This document shows, piece by piece, positions 35,503-44,526 of a stretch of DNA of 64,000 bases. The number at the start of each line of letters is the position of its first letter. Within the stretch, counting starts at the first letter, position 1. Location: NCBI RefSeq assembly GCF_002763455.1, contig NZ_NIXK01000003.1:297552-361551 (forward strand), in the 5' to 3' direction. The DNA comes from Lentibacillus sediminis (GTDB lineage: Bacteria; Bacillota; Bacilli; Bacillales; Amphibacillaceae). The notes below the pieces were generated by a model. It ran no database searches, was not told the origin of the DNA, and saw only the letters and a list, made by a program, of their open reading frames with translations. A program made the translations under genes and the position numbers.

Positions 35503-36203
35503 TCCCAGGGTTCGTTCCCTTTGTTGATGTACGGCATCGCGAGAAGGTTTTCCCCTTTCCGGTATTCCGCATAAAACACTTCTTTTACGGAAGAAAACCC
35601 TTGCTCCCTTAATTTCTCTGTCAGCCATTCGTCGGTCAGATTCTTTTCCCTCAAGTTATCATAAATAATCTCACCATCATTAACCAGAGTGGAGGACAAG
35701 CTAATGTCTTGTTCTTGGAGTTGCATGTCCTTAATCGTTGGCGTCTGGTAAGCTGATTTTCTAAGTACAGAGACGGTTCCATCTGTTTCCAGAACTGCAA
35801 ACTCCACTTCCCTTAGTGAGAAAATCTCCTTTGCCCGGAGCAAATGCTGCAGTTGATTAATGTCCAGTTTGTTCTCCTTCATTACATCCCTAATCAGTTT
35901 CCCCCGGTACACCACAATTGCGGGTTTCCCTTCCAGTATACCACGGGTACCCTTGTATTTCTGAGTGATGATTTCTGTAATATAAATTAATCCTCCCCAA
36001 AGGACGATAACAAAAGCAATTTCCGGAACGCCTGCTTCTCGGTCAAATAATGCATTGCCAACCAGTTCTCCCAGGATTAGCGCAGAAATAAAATCAAACG
36101 CCGTAATTTGCGAGATCTGGGTTTTTCCGAGAATTTTTGCCAGCACCAACAGTGCTAAAAAGCCAAAAATGATCTCATAAAACATTGATAAATATTCCTG
36201 CAT
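35499..36203 (-). CDS. DUF421 membrane protein (YetF/YdfR family)
   Basis: A 234-residue protein with three N-terminal membrane helices and a cytoplasmic DUF421 domain. Signatures are L-G-K-T-Q-I-S-Q-I-T-A-F-D-F near residues 25-38, L-E-G-K-P-A-I-V-V-Y-R-G near 90-100 and L-R-A-K-E-I-F-S-L-R-E-V-E-F-A-V-L-E near 123-140. Such proteins occur in several copies in spore-formers; some are linked to germination, but their activity is not established. ATG follows AAGGGGG. Confidence 0.85.
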   Translation of the reverse strand: MQEYLSMFYEIIFGFLALLVLAKILGKTQISQITAFDFISALILGELVGNALFDREAGVPEIAFVIVLWGGLIYITEIITQKYKGTRGILEGKPAIVVYRGKLIRDVMKENKLDINQLQHLLRAKEIFSLREVEFAVLETDGTVSVLRKSAYQTPTIKDMQLQEQDISLSSTLVNDGEIIYDNLREKNLTDEWLTEKLREQGFSSVKEVFYAEYRKGENLLAMPYINKGNEPWD

Positions 36204-36367
36204 CCATTACGCCCCCTTGTTAAGCTATTGATTAGCTTAACCGAAATGGCAGAGGAGCATGCATGGAAGGCTTTCCATAAAAAACGCCCTGGTGTCAGGC
36301 GAGACAAGAGTGAATACAGTGAATCTGGATACTGCAGCCAAGAGAATTTGTTAATTTCACAAAACAA

Positions 36368-36406
36368 AAGGAGTACTTGCGCGGTTAGGCGAGCACTCCC
36401 TTTGAA
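36368..36406 (-). terminator. Terminator of yjcG-yjcF
   Basis: GGAGTACTTGCGC and GGCGAGCACTCC form a hairpin, and the minus-strand continuation is CTTTTGTTTTGTG, just after the yjcF stop. Confidence 0.65.
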
Positions 36407-36414
36407 GTATACCT

Positions 36415-36837
36415 TTATAATTTCTTCGTCATCGTTACATGTGGTATACCGGCATCCATAAATTCACCGGAGACCGTTTCATAGCCGAGCTGTGCATAGA
36501 ACTTTTCGGCATGTGTTTGCGCGTTCAGCTTGGACTTCTTGTATCCTTTATCAGCAATTACTTTCTCCATTTCCTTAATCAACCCGGAGCCATACGCCTT
36601 GCCGCGATGCTCCTTTAACACACAGATTCGTTCCAGTTTGCCGTAACCATCCGCAAAACGCAGACGGCTGGCAGCAATTGGCTGGCCATCTTCATAGCCG
36701 ATAAAGTGAATGGCTGTTTCGTCATACGCATCAATTTCTTCTTCCGGCGGCACTTTTTGCTCGTCTACAAACACGGTCGTGCGCACCTGGAAAGCCTGCT
36801 CTTTGTCATCGTTCGATTGGATAATTTTCACGTTCAT
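36415..36837 (-). CDS. yjcF: GNAT acetyltransferase YjcF
   Basis: A 140-residue GNAT protein starting M-N-V-K-I-I-Q-S-N-D-D-K-E-Q-A-F-Q-V-R, with V-F-V-D-E-Q-K-V-P near 25. The acetyl-CoA loop L-K-E-H-R-G-K-A-Y-G-S-G-L lies near 74-86, and D-A-G-I-P-H at the end. The pattern D-G-Y-G-K-L-E-R-I-C-V-L is typical of YjcF/ElaA-like enzymes. The gene starts 2 bases after the yjcG stop, so they are co-translated. Substrate unknown. Confidence 0.88.
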   Translation of the reverse strand: MNVKIIQSNDDKEQAFQVRTTVFVDEQKVPPEEEIDAYDETAIHFIGYEDGQPIAASRLRFADGYGKLERICVLKEHRGKAYGSGLIKEMEKVIADKGYKKSKLNAQTHAEKFYAQLGYETVSGEFMDAGIPHVTMTKKL

Positions 36838-36839
36838 TG

Positions 36840-37358
36840 TTATAGCTGTTCCTTTCCAAATACAAAGGTTTCATATACGGTCCATGAACCATTTTCCAGC
36901 TGATACAATAACTGAAAGCGGTCAATCTCGTCTTCCAGCTTGAACTGCCGCATTTTCAGGCTGCCGTAAACATCGGAATATTCATCTTCAACCAGTTTTT
37001 GCGCAATTGTAATATGGGGAACGAAGGAAAACTCCTGATTGTCGGGAAAATCACCCTGATGCATTTTCTCCTGCAGGTCAATCAGCTCCTGAATCGGCTC
37101 TACCTTCAGATAAATCGTATTCGTCACAGGCGCGAAGGTGCTGACTTTATTAATGTTGATGGTAAATGGATCGGTATCATTGGCAATCCGTTTCAGCTCT
37201 GTCACCAACTCATCGATGAGCGAGTCGCTTGCTTCAAATTGCTCCTTCAGCGTAATATGCGGCGGAATCAAGGCATAGTGAGGATCATAGCGTTTTCTGT
37301 ATGAATTTGCTTCGTCTTGGATCTGTTTTGTCGGGAAAATTGCTATTCCATAGTTCAT
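36840..37358 (-). CDS. yjcG: 2H phosphodiesterase YjcG (2'-5' RNA ligase superfamily)
   Basis: A 172-residue protein with two H-x-T-x motifs, H-I-T-L-K near residue 36 and H-I-T-I-A near 119, which together form the active site of the 2H phosphoesterase fold. It starts M-N-Y-G-I-A-I-F-P at ATG 37358, behind GGAGGTTTTCC; the frame upstream to 37406 has no support. The length agrees with B. subtilis YjcG (about 171). The substrate is unknown. Operon with yjcF; yjcH lies upstream. Confidence 0.9.
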   Translation of the reverse strand: MNYGIAIFPTKQIQDEANSYRKRYDPHYALIPPHITLKEQFEASDSLIDELVTELKRIANDTDPFTININKVSTFAPVTNTIYLKVEPIQELIDLQEKMHQGDFPDNQEFSFVPHITIAQKLVEDEYSDVYGSLKMRQFKLEDEIDRFQLLYQLENGSWTVYETFVFGKEQL

Positions 37359-37486
37359 TTGGAAAACCTCCAATTCGTCGTTTTCTGTATTCCTTACCGA
37401 GCTCATCTGAAAAGTGTGTGCTTAGATTTAAGATTACCCTCTATTATAACAGAAAATGCACCTGGATTGTTAAATAATTATAAAAA

Positions 37487-38245
37487 TTAATTAAACATTG
37501 TTGTCAGCACACGTTTCATGTCATTTTGCCAGTACTTCCACGTATGCTTGCCTGCATCGAGTTCATGGTAAATATAATCAGCGCCGGTTGCTTCAATCAG
37601 CTCATTTAACTCTCGGTTGACCGTGGTAAAATCGGCTGTCTCGCCATCGGTCATTTTCACGGCAGTTTCATCCGTCCCAATAGTGTGGTAAATATCGACC
37701 GAGTGAATATCGCTTGCCTCTTTTACAGCCTCCAGCACAGTATCATCGACATATGGCGACTGCATAATGACCTTGCCGAATGTGTTCGGATATTTAAACG
37801 CAGTCATCAGCGCAAGCGTCCCGGCAAGTGAATCTCCCATCAACGCCCGGGATTTTCCCATATGATAGGTGGGGAGTTCCTCATCCAGGAGGGGTACCAC
37901 TTCATGCACTAAGAATTTTGTATAAGCTGCGTTTTGCTCCCCGGAGGGATGATATTTTTTCCGCCGGTCAAATTTATCCTGATAGTGAATGCCGGCAAAA
38001 ACTGTGTTGTTTATCTCCGCACTGTCATGGAGCCGGTCACTCAAGGTGGCGACCCTTCCCATCTGGAAATAATCATCCCCGTCCTGCATGATGCAGATAT
38101 TGTATTTATACAACCTGGAGAAAGACTCTGGCTTGTATATTTTCACCGTCATCTGTTCTTTAAGATAGTCACTGTCAATCGTTCTTTCGGTAAATGTGCC
38201 TTTCCTGCCCAATTTTAACACCTCAATTAAACTGAGTTTCTGCAT
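37487..38245 (-). CDS. yjcH: Esterase D-like alpha/beta hydrolase YjcH
   Basis: A 252-residue hydrolase. The nucleophile elbow G-D-S-L-A-G is near residue 138, an acidic residue follows in I-G-T-D-E near 189, and the catalytic His is in G-K-H-T-W-K-Y-W near 238. The fold resembles the Fes/esterase D group. It keeps the yjcF-yjcG-yjcH order of B. subtilis. No signal peptide is visible, so it acts in the cytoplasm. Substrate unknown. Confidence 0.85.
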   Translation of the reverse strand: MQKLSLIEVLKLGRKGTFTERTIDSDYLKEQMTVKIYKPESFSRLYKYNICIMQDGDDYFQMGRVATLSDRLHDSAEINNTVFAGIHYQDKFDRRKKYHPSGEQNAAYTKFLVHEVVPLLDEELPTYHMGKSRALMGDSLAGTLALMTAFKYPNTFGKVIMQSPYVDDTVLEAVKEASDIHSVDIYHTIGTDETAVKMTDGETADFTTVNRELNELIEATGADYIYHELDAGKHTWKYWQNDMKRVLTTMFN

Positions 38246-38260
38246 ACAATTATAGCCGTA

Positions 38261-40084
38261 TTAGTTTGCTTTTTCTAATAATTGGCCTTTATACAGGTCG
38301 TAATAGCGGCCGCCTCTGGCAATCAGCTGTTCATGGCTGCCTTTTTCTATGATTTCCCCATGTTCGAGCATGATAATCGTGTCAGCTTCCTGAATCGTAT
38401 TCAAACGGTGGGCGATCACGAAACTTGTACGGCCCTTCATCAGCCGTTTCAATGCTTCCTGGATTTTCAATTCGGTAATCGTATCAATATTGCTTGTTGC
38501 CTCATCCAGCACGAGGATAGTTGGTTCGGCAAGCAGGGCTCTGGCGATGGTTAAAAGCTGCTTCTGTCCCTGGCTGATTCCGGAACCTTCCTGATCGAGT
38601 ACCGTGTCATAACCCCGCGGAAGCTGAACAATGAAATCATGGGCATTAGCGTTTTTCGCTGCCTTGACAACATCTTCATCACTGGCACCCAGTCGTCCGT
38701 AACGGATATTTTCCCGGATGCTTGCATGAAAAAGGAATGAATCCTGCAGCACGAATGCCATCTGGCGGCGCAGACTGCTTCGCTTAATATCTTTTAAATC
38801 TACACCATCCAGCAAAATTTTGCCAGCATCATAGTTATAGAAACGTGAGATGAGGTTGATAATCGTCGTTTTCCCAGCCCCGGTATGGCCGACGAAAGCA
38901 ACCGTCTCATTCGGTTTTGCCTCAAAACTGATATCTTTTAGAATGGGCGAGTCCTCATAGGCAAAATTTACTTTTTCGAATTGAACGTGTCCGTTAGTGG
39001 AAGATAGCTCTCTCGCTTCCTTTTCATCGGTTTCTTCCTGCGTCTCATCCAGCACATAAAAGACGCGCTCCGCTCCGGCAATGGCTGAGAGCAGCAAGTT
39101 GAACTGGTTAGACAATTCATTAAGCGGACGGGTGAACTGCCGCGCATATTCTGTGAAAATGACGATCACCCCAACGGTAACAAGGGAGGTATTGATCGCC
39201 AAAATCCCGCCAACCAGAGCGATCATGCCAAAACTGAGGTAGTTCAGCATGTTCATTACTTTAGGAATCAGCCCGGCAATGGACTGTGCCCAGAATCCGG
39301 AATGCATCAGCCTGTTATTTCTTTCCCCGAATTCGCTGACGACCCTGTCTTCCTGGGAAAAGGTCTTTACGACATGCTGGCCCGAAACGATCTCTTCCAC
39401 ATAGCCATTAACTTCTCCAATGTCTCGCTGCTGGAGTTTGTACAATGGGCCGGTCCGTTTGGTGATCCATCTGATGGCAAAAAACATCGCCGGAATAATA
39501 GACATGGTGACAACCGTTAGAATAGGGCTGAGATAAAGCATGACCGCAATGGTTCCCACCAGCGTCAGGATACTGGCAAAAATCTGAATCACCGACTGAT
39601 TGAGTGTATTGTTTACATTGTCGATATCATTGGTCAGCCTACTCATTAATTCCCCGTGCTGCCGCTTATCAAAATAGGAAATAGGCAGGCGGTGAAACTG
39701 TTTGAACAGCTGCTCTCTCAATGTATATACCGTGTTTTGCGCAATGCCAACCATCCAGAAATTTTGCAAAAAGATGGAGAGGGAGTGGAACAGGTAAACA
39801 AATACCAGGCCAATCAGCAGCATGCCAAGCCCTGCTGTTTCACGCGTGACGATATATTCATCAAGGGCCATCCCGACCATAAACGGACCTAGCAGGCTCA
39901 GCCCCGAGCTGGCCACTACCATCAGAATAACCAGCGAAAGTTTCGCTTTTTCCCGAGCCAGATAAGCCCAGATTCGCTTGACGGTGCCAGATACATTCTT
40001 GGCGCGCTTGCGGCCATCCGCTGTGATATTCTCCAAGTCTATTTTTTTGTATTGAAAAGCCGCTTTCCATTGGCTATTTGGCAT
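38261..40084 (-). CDS. ABC exporter subunit with consensus ATPase residues (YfiC-like)
   Basis: A 607-residue half transporter: six membrane helices (about residues 40-330) then a nucleotide-binding domain. Walker A is G-H-T-G-A-G-K-T-T, Walker B I-L-V-L-D-E-A with the catalytic Glu, and the switch His is in I-A-H-R-L. The signature is I-S-Q-G-Q, a degenerate LSGGQ. ATG 40084 (seven bases after AAGGAGT) is the start and overlaps the upstream gene by 11 bases. With its partner it forms a heterodimeric exporter of the YfiBC/BmrCD type, probably for drugs or lipids. Confidence 0.9.
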   Translation of the reverse strand: MPNSQWKAAFQYKKIDLENITADGRKRAKNVSGTVKRIWAYLAREKAKLSLVILMVVASSGLSLLGPFMVGMALDEYIVTRETAGLGMLLIGLVFVYLFHSLSIFLQNFWMVGIAQNTVYTLREQLFKQFHRLPISYFDKRQHGELMSRLTNDIDNVNNTLNQSVIQIFASILTLVGTIAVMLYLSPILTVVTMSIIPAMFFAIRWITKRTGPLYKLQQRDIGEVNGYVEEIVSGQHVVKTFSQEDRVVSEFGERNNRLMHSGFWAQSIAGLIPKVMNMLNYLSFGMIALVGGILAINTSLVTVGVIVIFTEYARQFTRPLNELSNQFNLLLSAIAGAERVFYVLDETQEETDEKEARELSSTNGHVQFEKVNFAYEDSPILKDISFEAKPNETVAFVGHTGAGKTTIINLISRFYNYDAGKILLDGVDLKDIKRSSLRRQMAFVLQDSFLFHASIRENIRYGRLGASDEDVVKAAKNANAHDFIVQLPRGYDTVLDQEGSGISQGQKQLLTIARALLAEPTILVLDEATSNIDTITELKIQEALKRLMKGRTSFVIAHRLNTIQEADTIIMLEHGEIIEKGSHEQLIARGGRYYDLYKGQLLEKAN

Positions 40085-41801
40085 TTGCATACTCCTTTCC
40101 GAACTGAGACTCCACAATCCGGTGATATAAATCAGATGTTTCCAGCAGCTCATCATGCGTGCCTGCAGCCAGAATTTCCCCATTATCCATCAGTAAAATG
40201 CGGTCCGCGTCACTGGCAGTGGAAATTTTTTGAGTGACTATTAGAGTCGTGCAGTGATATTGCTGCACGGCTTCGAGTAATCGCGATTCTGTTGCCAAGT
40301 CGAGGGCGCTGGTGCTGTCATCGAGCATGAGAATTTTTGGATGACGAATCAGAGCACGAGCAATGGAAATCCGCTGCTTCTGCCCGCCGGACAAGTTCAC
40401 ACCTTTTTGCCCAACTCGAGTTTCATATTGATCAGGCAGTTCCATAATCGTATCATGAATTTGCGCATCTTTGGCCGCCTGTATAATCTCATCGCTGGTC
40501 GCATGCTTTTTGCCCCAGGCGATGTTGTCGGTAATAGTGCCGGTAAACAGCAGCGGGCTCTGGGGCACATAGCCAATTCCGTTGCGCAGGTTCTCCAGAG
40601 TATAGGAGGCGATAGATTGATCATCAATCCGGATTTCCCCGCTGTCTGTATCGTAAAGCCGTGGGAGCAGCTGGAACAGGGAGGTTTTTCCCGAACCGGT
40701 GGCTCCGATGATCGCCAGCTTTTCTCCAGGATTTGCGGTAAAAGAAATATTTGATAGCGTTGGTTTATCCGCGGTGGGATAAGTAAAGGTAACCTGCTGA
40801 TATTCCACCTTGCCGTATGTCGCGGTCTGTTCCGGCTTTGCGTCTTCATGGTCGAGCATCCCGACATCCAGGGTGAACACCTCATTCAAGCGTCCCACCG
40901 AAGCCTTCGCCCGTGACAGGGCCATTATAATGAAGGAAAACATCGAAATCGACATAGACACCCTTAGTGCATAGTTGACAATCGTGACAACTTCCCCGAC
41001 TGATGTCTGCCCGGCAACTGCCTGCATATTGCCAAACCAGATAATGAAAATAAGGCTCAGGTTCATCACAAACAGCAGCACCGGCATGGAGGATTCCACA
41101 AATCGGAACCCCGTCTTGGTGGAATTCGCCAGGTCACTGTTGGATTCAATAAACCGATTCTCTTCGTGATTCCGCCGCACAAATGCCTTGATCAGCCGCA
41201 TGCCGGCAAGATTCTCCTGCATCACCCGGTTCACACCATCGACATTGTGCTGAACTTTATTAAACATTCTACTGGCAATTCGCATCACCCAAAATAAAAA
41301 GAGGATGAGCAGCGGCACAGTAATAAGGAAGATAAGTGCAAGCCTTGCGTTGACAACAAATGCCATAATCACTCCGCCAAGTACGGTCAGCGGGGCTTTG
41401 GCCATAATACGCAGTCCCATGAAAACAGTATTTTGAATCTGGCGAACATCATTGGTGAACCTTGTTACTAAGCCAGAAGTCGGATACTGATTCAAATTTT
41501 TGAAGGAAAAAGACTGGATCTTCTCAAATAACTTCTGGCGAATGTCGTACCCGAATGCAAAACTAACGTGGGCAGAATAAAAAGAGTTAAAGACTCCCGC
41601 CGCCAAAGCAACAAGGGAGAGGCCAATCATAATGCTTCCCCACATAACGATAGTATTTAAATCCTGATTCATCACGCCCTGGTTGATCATCAGCCCAAGG
41701 AAAAGAGGCAGCAGCAGTTCGACTGCAAGCTCAATAAGCATCATCCCATAAGCAATGATTATTGGAAATTTATATGGTCTTAAAAAGGAAAAAGTCTTCA
41801 C
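40074..41801 (-). CDS. ABC exporter subunit with degenerate ATPase residues (YfiB-like)
   Basis: A 575-residue half transporter with six membrane helices and an ATPase domain. Walker A is G-A-T-G-S-G-K-T-S and the signature is a perfect L-S-G-G-Q. The catalytic Glu after Walker B is Asp (L-M-L-D-D-S-T), and the switch His is replaced by Gln (V-T-Q-K-I-S). This is complementary to the other subunit, as in heterodimeric exporters with one degenerate site. GTG 41801 follows GGGGGTTTCC; the frame extended to 41822 has no ribosome site. First gene of the pair. Confidence 0.88.
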   Translation of the reverse strand: MKTFSFLRPYKFPIIIAYGMMLIELAVELLLPLFLGLMINQGVMNQDLNTIVMWGSIMIGLSLVALAAGVFNSFYSAHVSFAFGYDIRQKLFEKIQSFSFKNLNQYPTSGLVTRFTNDVRQIQNTVFMGLRIMAKAPLTVLGGVIMAFVVNARLALIFLITVPLLILFLFWVMRIASRMFNKVQHNVDGVNRVMQENLAGMRLIKAFVRRNHEENRFIESNSDLANSTKTGFRFVESSMPVLLFVMNLSLIFIIWFGNMQAVAGQTSVGEVVTIVNYALRVSMSISMFSFIIMALSRAKASVGRLNEVFTLDVGMLDHEDAKPEQTATYGKVEYQQVTFTYPTADKPTLSNISFTANPGEKLAIIGATGSGKTSLFQLLPRLYDTDSGEIRIDDQSIASYTLENLRNGIGYVPQSPLLFTGTITDNIAWGKKHATSDEIIQAAKDAQIHDTIMELPDQYETRVGQKGVNLSGGQKQRISIARALIRHPKILMLDDSTSALDLATESRLLEAVQQYHCTTLIVTQKISTASDADRILLMDNGEILAAGTHDELLETSDLYHRIVESQFGKEYANAK

Positions 41802-41991
41802 AGGAAACCCCCATCTGTACAAATGACTATCCCTTATTATAAAGCGAAAGGGGGGATTTTTCCAGTTTTATTTCGGGTTACGAAGTTTGTTGGGGGAGGG
41901 AGAGTTATTTTTAGGGCAGGAAATAATTTCATTTGACAGGCCAGGTGAAATTTAATATAGTTATAGATGCACTGAAAAATATACCATACAC

Positions 41992-42064
41992 GATTCCGTA
42001 GCTCAGTTGGGAGAGCGCATGCTTGACAGGCATGAGGTCGTTGGTTCGAGCCCAATCGGAATCA
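41992..42064 (+). tRNA. tRNA-Val, anticodon GAC
   Basis: A complete cloverleaf: acceptor GATTCCG pairs with CGGAATC, D arm GCTC...GAGC, anticodon arm CATGC-TTGACAG-GCATG giving anticodon GAC (valine codons GTC and GTT), and T arm GTTGG-TTCGAGC-CCAAT. CCA is not encoded. It stands alone, followed by a weak hairpin at about 42068-42095. Confidence 0.95.
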
Positions 42065-42168
42065 TAATTGAGAATCCTTGTTATGAGGGTTCTTTTATTT
42101 TGTCTTCTCATACCTGTCATTGTAATGGTCCCCATATGCTCCCTGATACTCATTGAAAATCTGACTAA

Positions 42169-42339
42169 TTATTTATAGCCGGTCGATCTGATCTAACGGG
42201 AAGATTAACACATTTAACAAAGCCTTCTAACTTGGATGTTTCTGGTCTTGAATTTGATGAGATTAATTTAAAGGCGGTTGTTGAGGACGCTTTGAAAGAA
42301 TTAGATAATATGAAAGCTGGATTTATAAAATTCCTTTAG
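42169..42339 (+). pseudogene. Unrecognised gene fragment
   Basis: An open stretch encoding R-S-D-L-T-G-R-L-T-H-L-T-K-P-S-N and then E-I-N-L-K-A-V-V-E-D-A-L-K-E-L, ending in TAG at 42337-42339. It has no start codon or ribosome site. The R-S-D-L-T-x-R-L-x-H-L-T phrase occurs at the N-termini of some abortive-infection-like proteins, but I cannot confirm this. The protein-like composition suggests a remnant lying between the tRNA and the Uma2 pseudogene. Confidence 0.35.
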
Positions 42340-42460
42340 GGGATTACCGACAGGATTAATTAATCGCCCTTTAGCAGATAACACATAAAGCTTCATTTGT
42401 TATAGGATAATATCTTGGAATTGATCATAAGTGTACCTAAGGACGGTGTATGAGTTGAGG

Positions 42461-43006
42461 ATGAATAGCACCTATGAAGAGTTCGAACAACTAAGGCAAG
42501 AAACAGATAATATTTTGAGTTTATTGACGGTGTTATTTACATGTCTCCGTCACCAAGCATAAAGCACCAAAAAATTTCCTCTTATTTACATGGTGAATTC
42601 TACAATGCACTGAAGGGGAAGGATTGCATGTATTTTTTACTCCAACCGAAGTATTAATTGATAAGGCTGGCGATGCCAAAAAAGGGTCGTTCCGGAATTG
42701 TTTGTCACTTATGAACTGGATGATTTATCAGAAAAATAATTTGTAGAAGCTCCTGAATTTATCATAGAAATTTTAAGCCCTTCTAGCCGAACACATGACT
42801 TGGTGACGAAGCTGAATCTTTATATGAACTATGGCATATGCGTTAAAGAATATGGGATTGTTGACCCTACAAAGAAACACATCATGATATATACGATAAA
42901 TGAGGACGACAGCAATGAAATGCAATTTGATTTGGTTAATGAAGGCACGGCAGCTTCCAAGACCATTGTGTCTTTTAAGATTAACCTGACAGATCTGTTC
43001 AAATAA
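42461..43006 (+). pseudogene. Uma2-family (DUF820) nuclease gene with multiple frameshifts
   Basis: Translated in pieces from different frames, the stretch gives Y-E-E-F-E-Q-L-R, F-E-F-I-D-G-V-I-Y-M-S-P-S-P-S, H-Q-K-I-S-S-Y-L-H-G-E-F, F-T-P-T-E-V-L-I-D-K, V-V-P-E-L-F-V, E-A-P-E-F-I-I-E-I-L-S-P-S and T-K-L-N-L-Y. Together these make a Uma2-type PD-(D/E)XK protein of about 180 residues. At least three frame changes are needed (near 42515, 42630 and 42690), and an in-frame stop at about 42740. It is decayed. Confidence 0.8.
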
Positions 43007-43018
43007 CCTCAGTTAGTG

Positions 43019-43050
43019 GAAAAAGCCTGGCAAAAATGCCAGTCTTTTTC
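43019..43050. terminator. Terminator hairpin
   Basis: AAGCCTGGCA and TGCCAGTCTT with a small A-rich loop, followed by TTTTC; usable from both directions. It ends the small minus-strand gene at 43062. Confidence 0.65.
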
Positions 43051-43061
43051 CTTCCATTAAA

Positions 43062-43157
43062 TTACCTCGGCGGCCGGTTCTGCCGGTATTTCTTATCATC
43101 CTTCATGGCATTCAATTCTTCTTTGCTTTTGTTCTTTTTCTTCTTTCCTTTGCTCAT
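43062..43157 (-). CDS. Very small basic peptide, unknown
   Basis: A 31-residue peptide M-S-K-G-K-K-K-K-N-K-S-K-E-E-L-N then A-M-K-D-D-K-K-Y-R-Q-N-R-P-P-R. The ribosome site AAGGAGGG lies 7 bases before the ATG and a terminator hairpin follows the stop, so the unit looks real despite its length. The strongly basic composition recalls small spore-core or nucleic-acid-binding peptides. I do not know a family. Confidence 0.5.
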   Translation of the reverse strand: MSKGKKKKNKSKEELNAMKDDKKYRQNRPPR

Positions 43158-43339
43158 GGTTATCCCTCCTTGCTATGTTAGTTTGTACTGCTTAAAAAAA
43201 TGTAGCCGCAATTTTTGGAACAGGAAGTTGGCGGAAATTTAATTCCTGTTGTTTAATGTATCCATGTCTTTTGGCGTTTACCCTCCTGGTGAGTTAAATG
43301 GGGCATATGCCTATTGCCCTTTATGTAAGAAGAAGGTGA

Positions 43340-43585
43340 TTAATCCTCCTTCTTTTTAAACCTCTCCAACTCCTGAACAGCTTGATCAAATTCGGTTTTC
43401 GTCATTTGGTTGGTAGCTAATAAGGAACAGAGCATTGCGTAGGCAAGCGGTTCTGTATCTACCGCAACATTCACATCTACATCGGAATTACCGCTGTTAC
43501 CGACAGAAGAACGATTTATTACCTTTTCGTCTGAGGCAAGTTCGTTCCTTTTCACGAATTGATTTTTATTTAGTTTTCGCTTCAT
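43340..43585 (-). CDS. Hypothetical 81-residue protein
   Basis: From ATG 43585 (after GTGAGGGGGAAG) the protein has a basic start M-K-R-K-L-N-K-N-Q-F-V-K-R, a polar middle V-G-N-S-G-N-S-D-V-D-V-N-V-A-V, and a helical end A-Y-A-M-L-C-S-L-L-A-T-N-Q-M-T-K. It lies directly after a second polar protein gene, and both share Asn/Asp/Val-rich D-V-D-V-type segments, suggesting a related pair. A spore coat role is possible but not shown. Confidence 0.55.
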   Translation of the reverse strand: MKRKLNKNQFVKRNELASDEKVINRSSVGNSGNSDVDVNVAVDTEPLAYAMLCSLLATNQMTKTEFDQAVQELERFKKKED

Positions 43586-43645
43586 AACTTCCCCCTCACT
43601 TGAAAAATACTGTAGAAGCGGGATAATCATCTCCCGCTTCCCGTA

Positions 43646-44002
43646 TTATTTCTTCCAATGTTTATCATCTTCTTCGCTTTCGGGATGAACATCGACATGG
43701 ACACGTGCATTGCCGCTTTTTTCTACTTTTGCTACAGCAACATTGCGGTTTTTCAAATCATTATCATTGTCCAAATCATTATCGACTTTAATATCGCTGT
43801 CAAAGTTTACCTTTGATTTTGCATTTGCTCTAACTCTGCAGCCATTTCGATTTCCATTGTTGTCCGTTTGCTGACCTTGAACCATTTGCTGGTCTTGATT
43901 CTTCCGTTGATCATCGTTCCTTTCTTGGGCTTGGCCCATTTGCTGACCTTTGTGCCTCCGCCGATTTTGCCCCATTTGTTGTCCTCGGTATTTCTTCCAC
44001 AT
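43646..44002 (-). CDS. Gln/Asn/Asp-rich hydrophilic protein
   Basis: From ATG 44002, with AAGAAGGAGGATATT upstream, 118 residues are encoded. A start M-W-K-K-Y-R-G-Q-Q-M-G-Q is followed by Q/K/R-rich repeats (G-Q-Q-M-G-Q twice, Q-Q-M-V-Q-G-Q-Q) and then a D/N/V-rich part D-S-D-I-K-V-D-N-D-L-D-N-D-N with V-H-V-D-V-H-P near the end. Low-complexity proteins of this kind are common among spore coat proteins of Bacillaceae. No specific family recognised. Confidence 0.5.
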   Translation of the reverse strand: MWKKYRGQQMGQNRRRHKGQQMGQAQERNDDQRKNQDQQMVQGQQTDNNGNRNGCRVRANAKSKVNFDSDIKVDNDLDNDNDLKNRNVAVAKVEKSGNARVHVDVHPESEEDDKHWKK

Positions 44003-44274
44003 AATATCCCTCCTTTCTTCTTCAGGCTTAATAGCATCATATTCATTTTCACTGTTAGCGCGTCGGCTAGTGCACCGCGGCATCGACACATTCTGCTGCA
44101 GCAAGTAAAACATGCGTATATTCGTGCAGTTTCATAGACAGTTACTTATATCATTATGTTTTCCATCTTAGAAAGAAAACGCTGGTGGCTTTTGGATTAA
44201 CCTGACATAAATTCATTCTTTAACAGACAAACTAAACACGATATATCAAATCAAACAGCCAGGAGGAAAATCAG

Positions 44275-44427
44275 ATGTCAGAGGAAAACAAAAACCGCAA
44301 CAAGGATAAGCATGAGCAGAACAATAAGAATCGCTTTAACAAACAAAAGCCGGATGCCGATGTGGAATTTGCTAAGGACAGGGAATTTCTTAATCTGGAT
44401 AATAAACGGAACAAGCGGTATCGATAG
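44275..44427 (+). CDS. Small hydrophilic peptide, unknown
   Basis: A 50-residue peptide, M-S-E-E-N-K-N-R-N-K-D-K-H-E-Q-N-N-K-N-R-F at the start and D-N-K-R-N-K-R-Y-R at the end, very rich in Asn, Lys and Arg. AGGAGGAAAATCAG precedes the ATG, and a perfect terminator follows 60 bases after the stop. The unit is therefore probably expressed. Composition and size fit small spore proteins, but no family is recognised. Confidence 0.55.
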   Translation: MSEENKNRNKDKHEQNNKNRFNKQKPDADVEFAKDREFLNLDNKRNKRYR

Positions 44428-44486
44428 CGGGCGTGGCATGAGGATTAACAATCACGAGTAGTAAGAACTGCCATAAAAAGTATTCC

Positions 44487-44526
44487 AAAAGGGCTGCTGG
44501 ATAATGGCTCAGCGGCCCTTTTTCTA
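44487..44526 (+). terminator. Terminator
   Basis: AAAGGGCTGCTGG and TCAGCGGCCCTTT form a stem followed by TTTC. It ends the unit containing the 50-residue peptide gene. Confidence 0.75.

Noticed and set aside
36228..36461. 77-codon plus-strand frame before yjcF
   Set aside because: No convincing ribosome site; covers the yjcF terminator hairpin.
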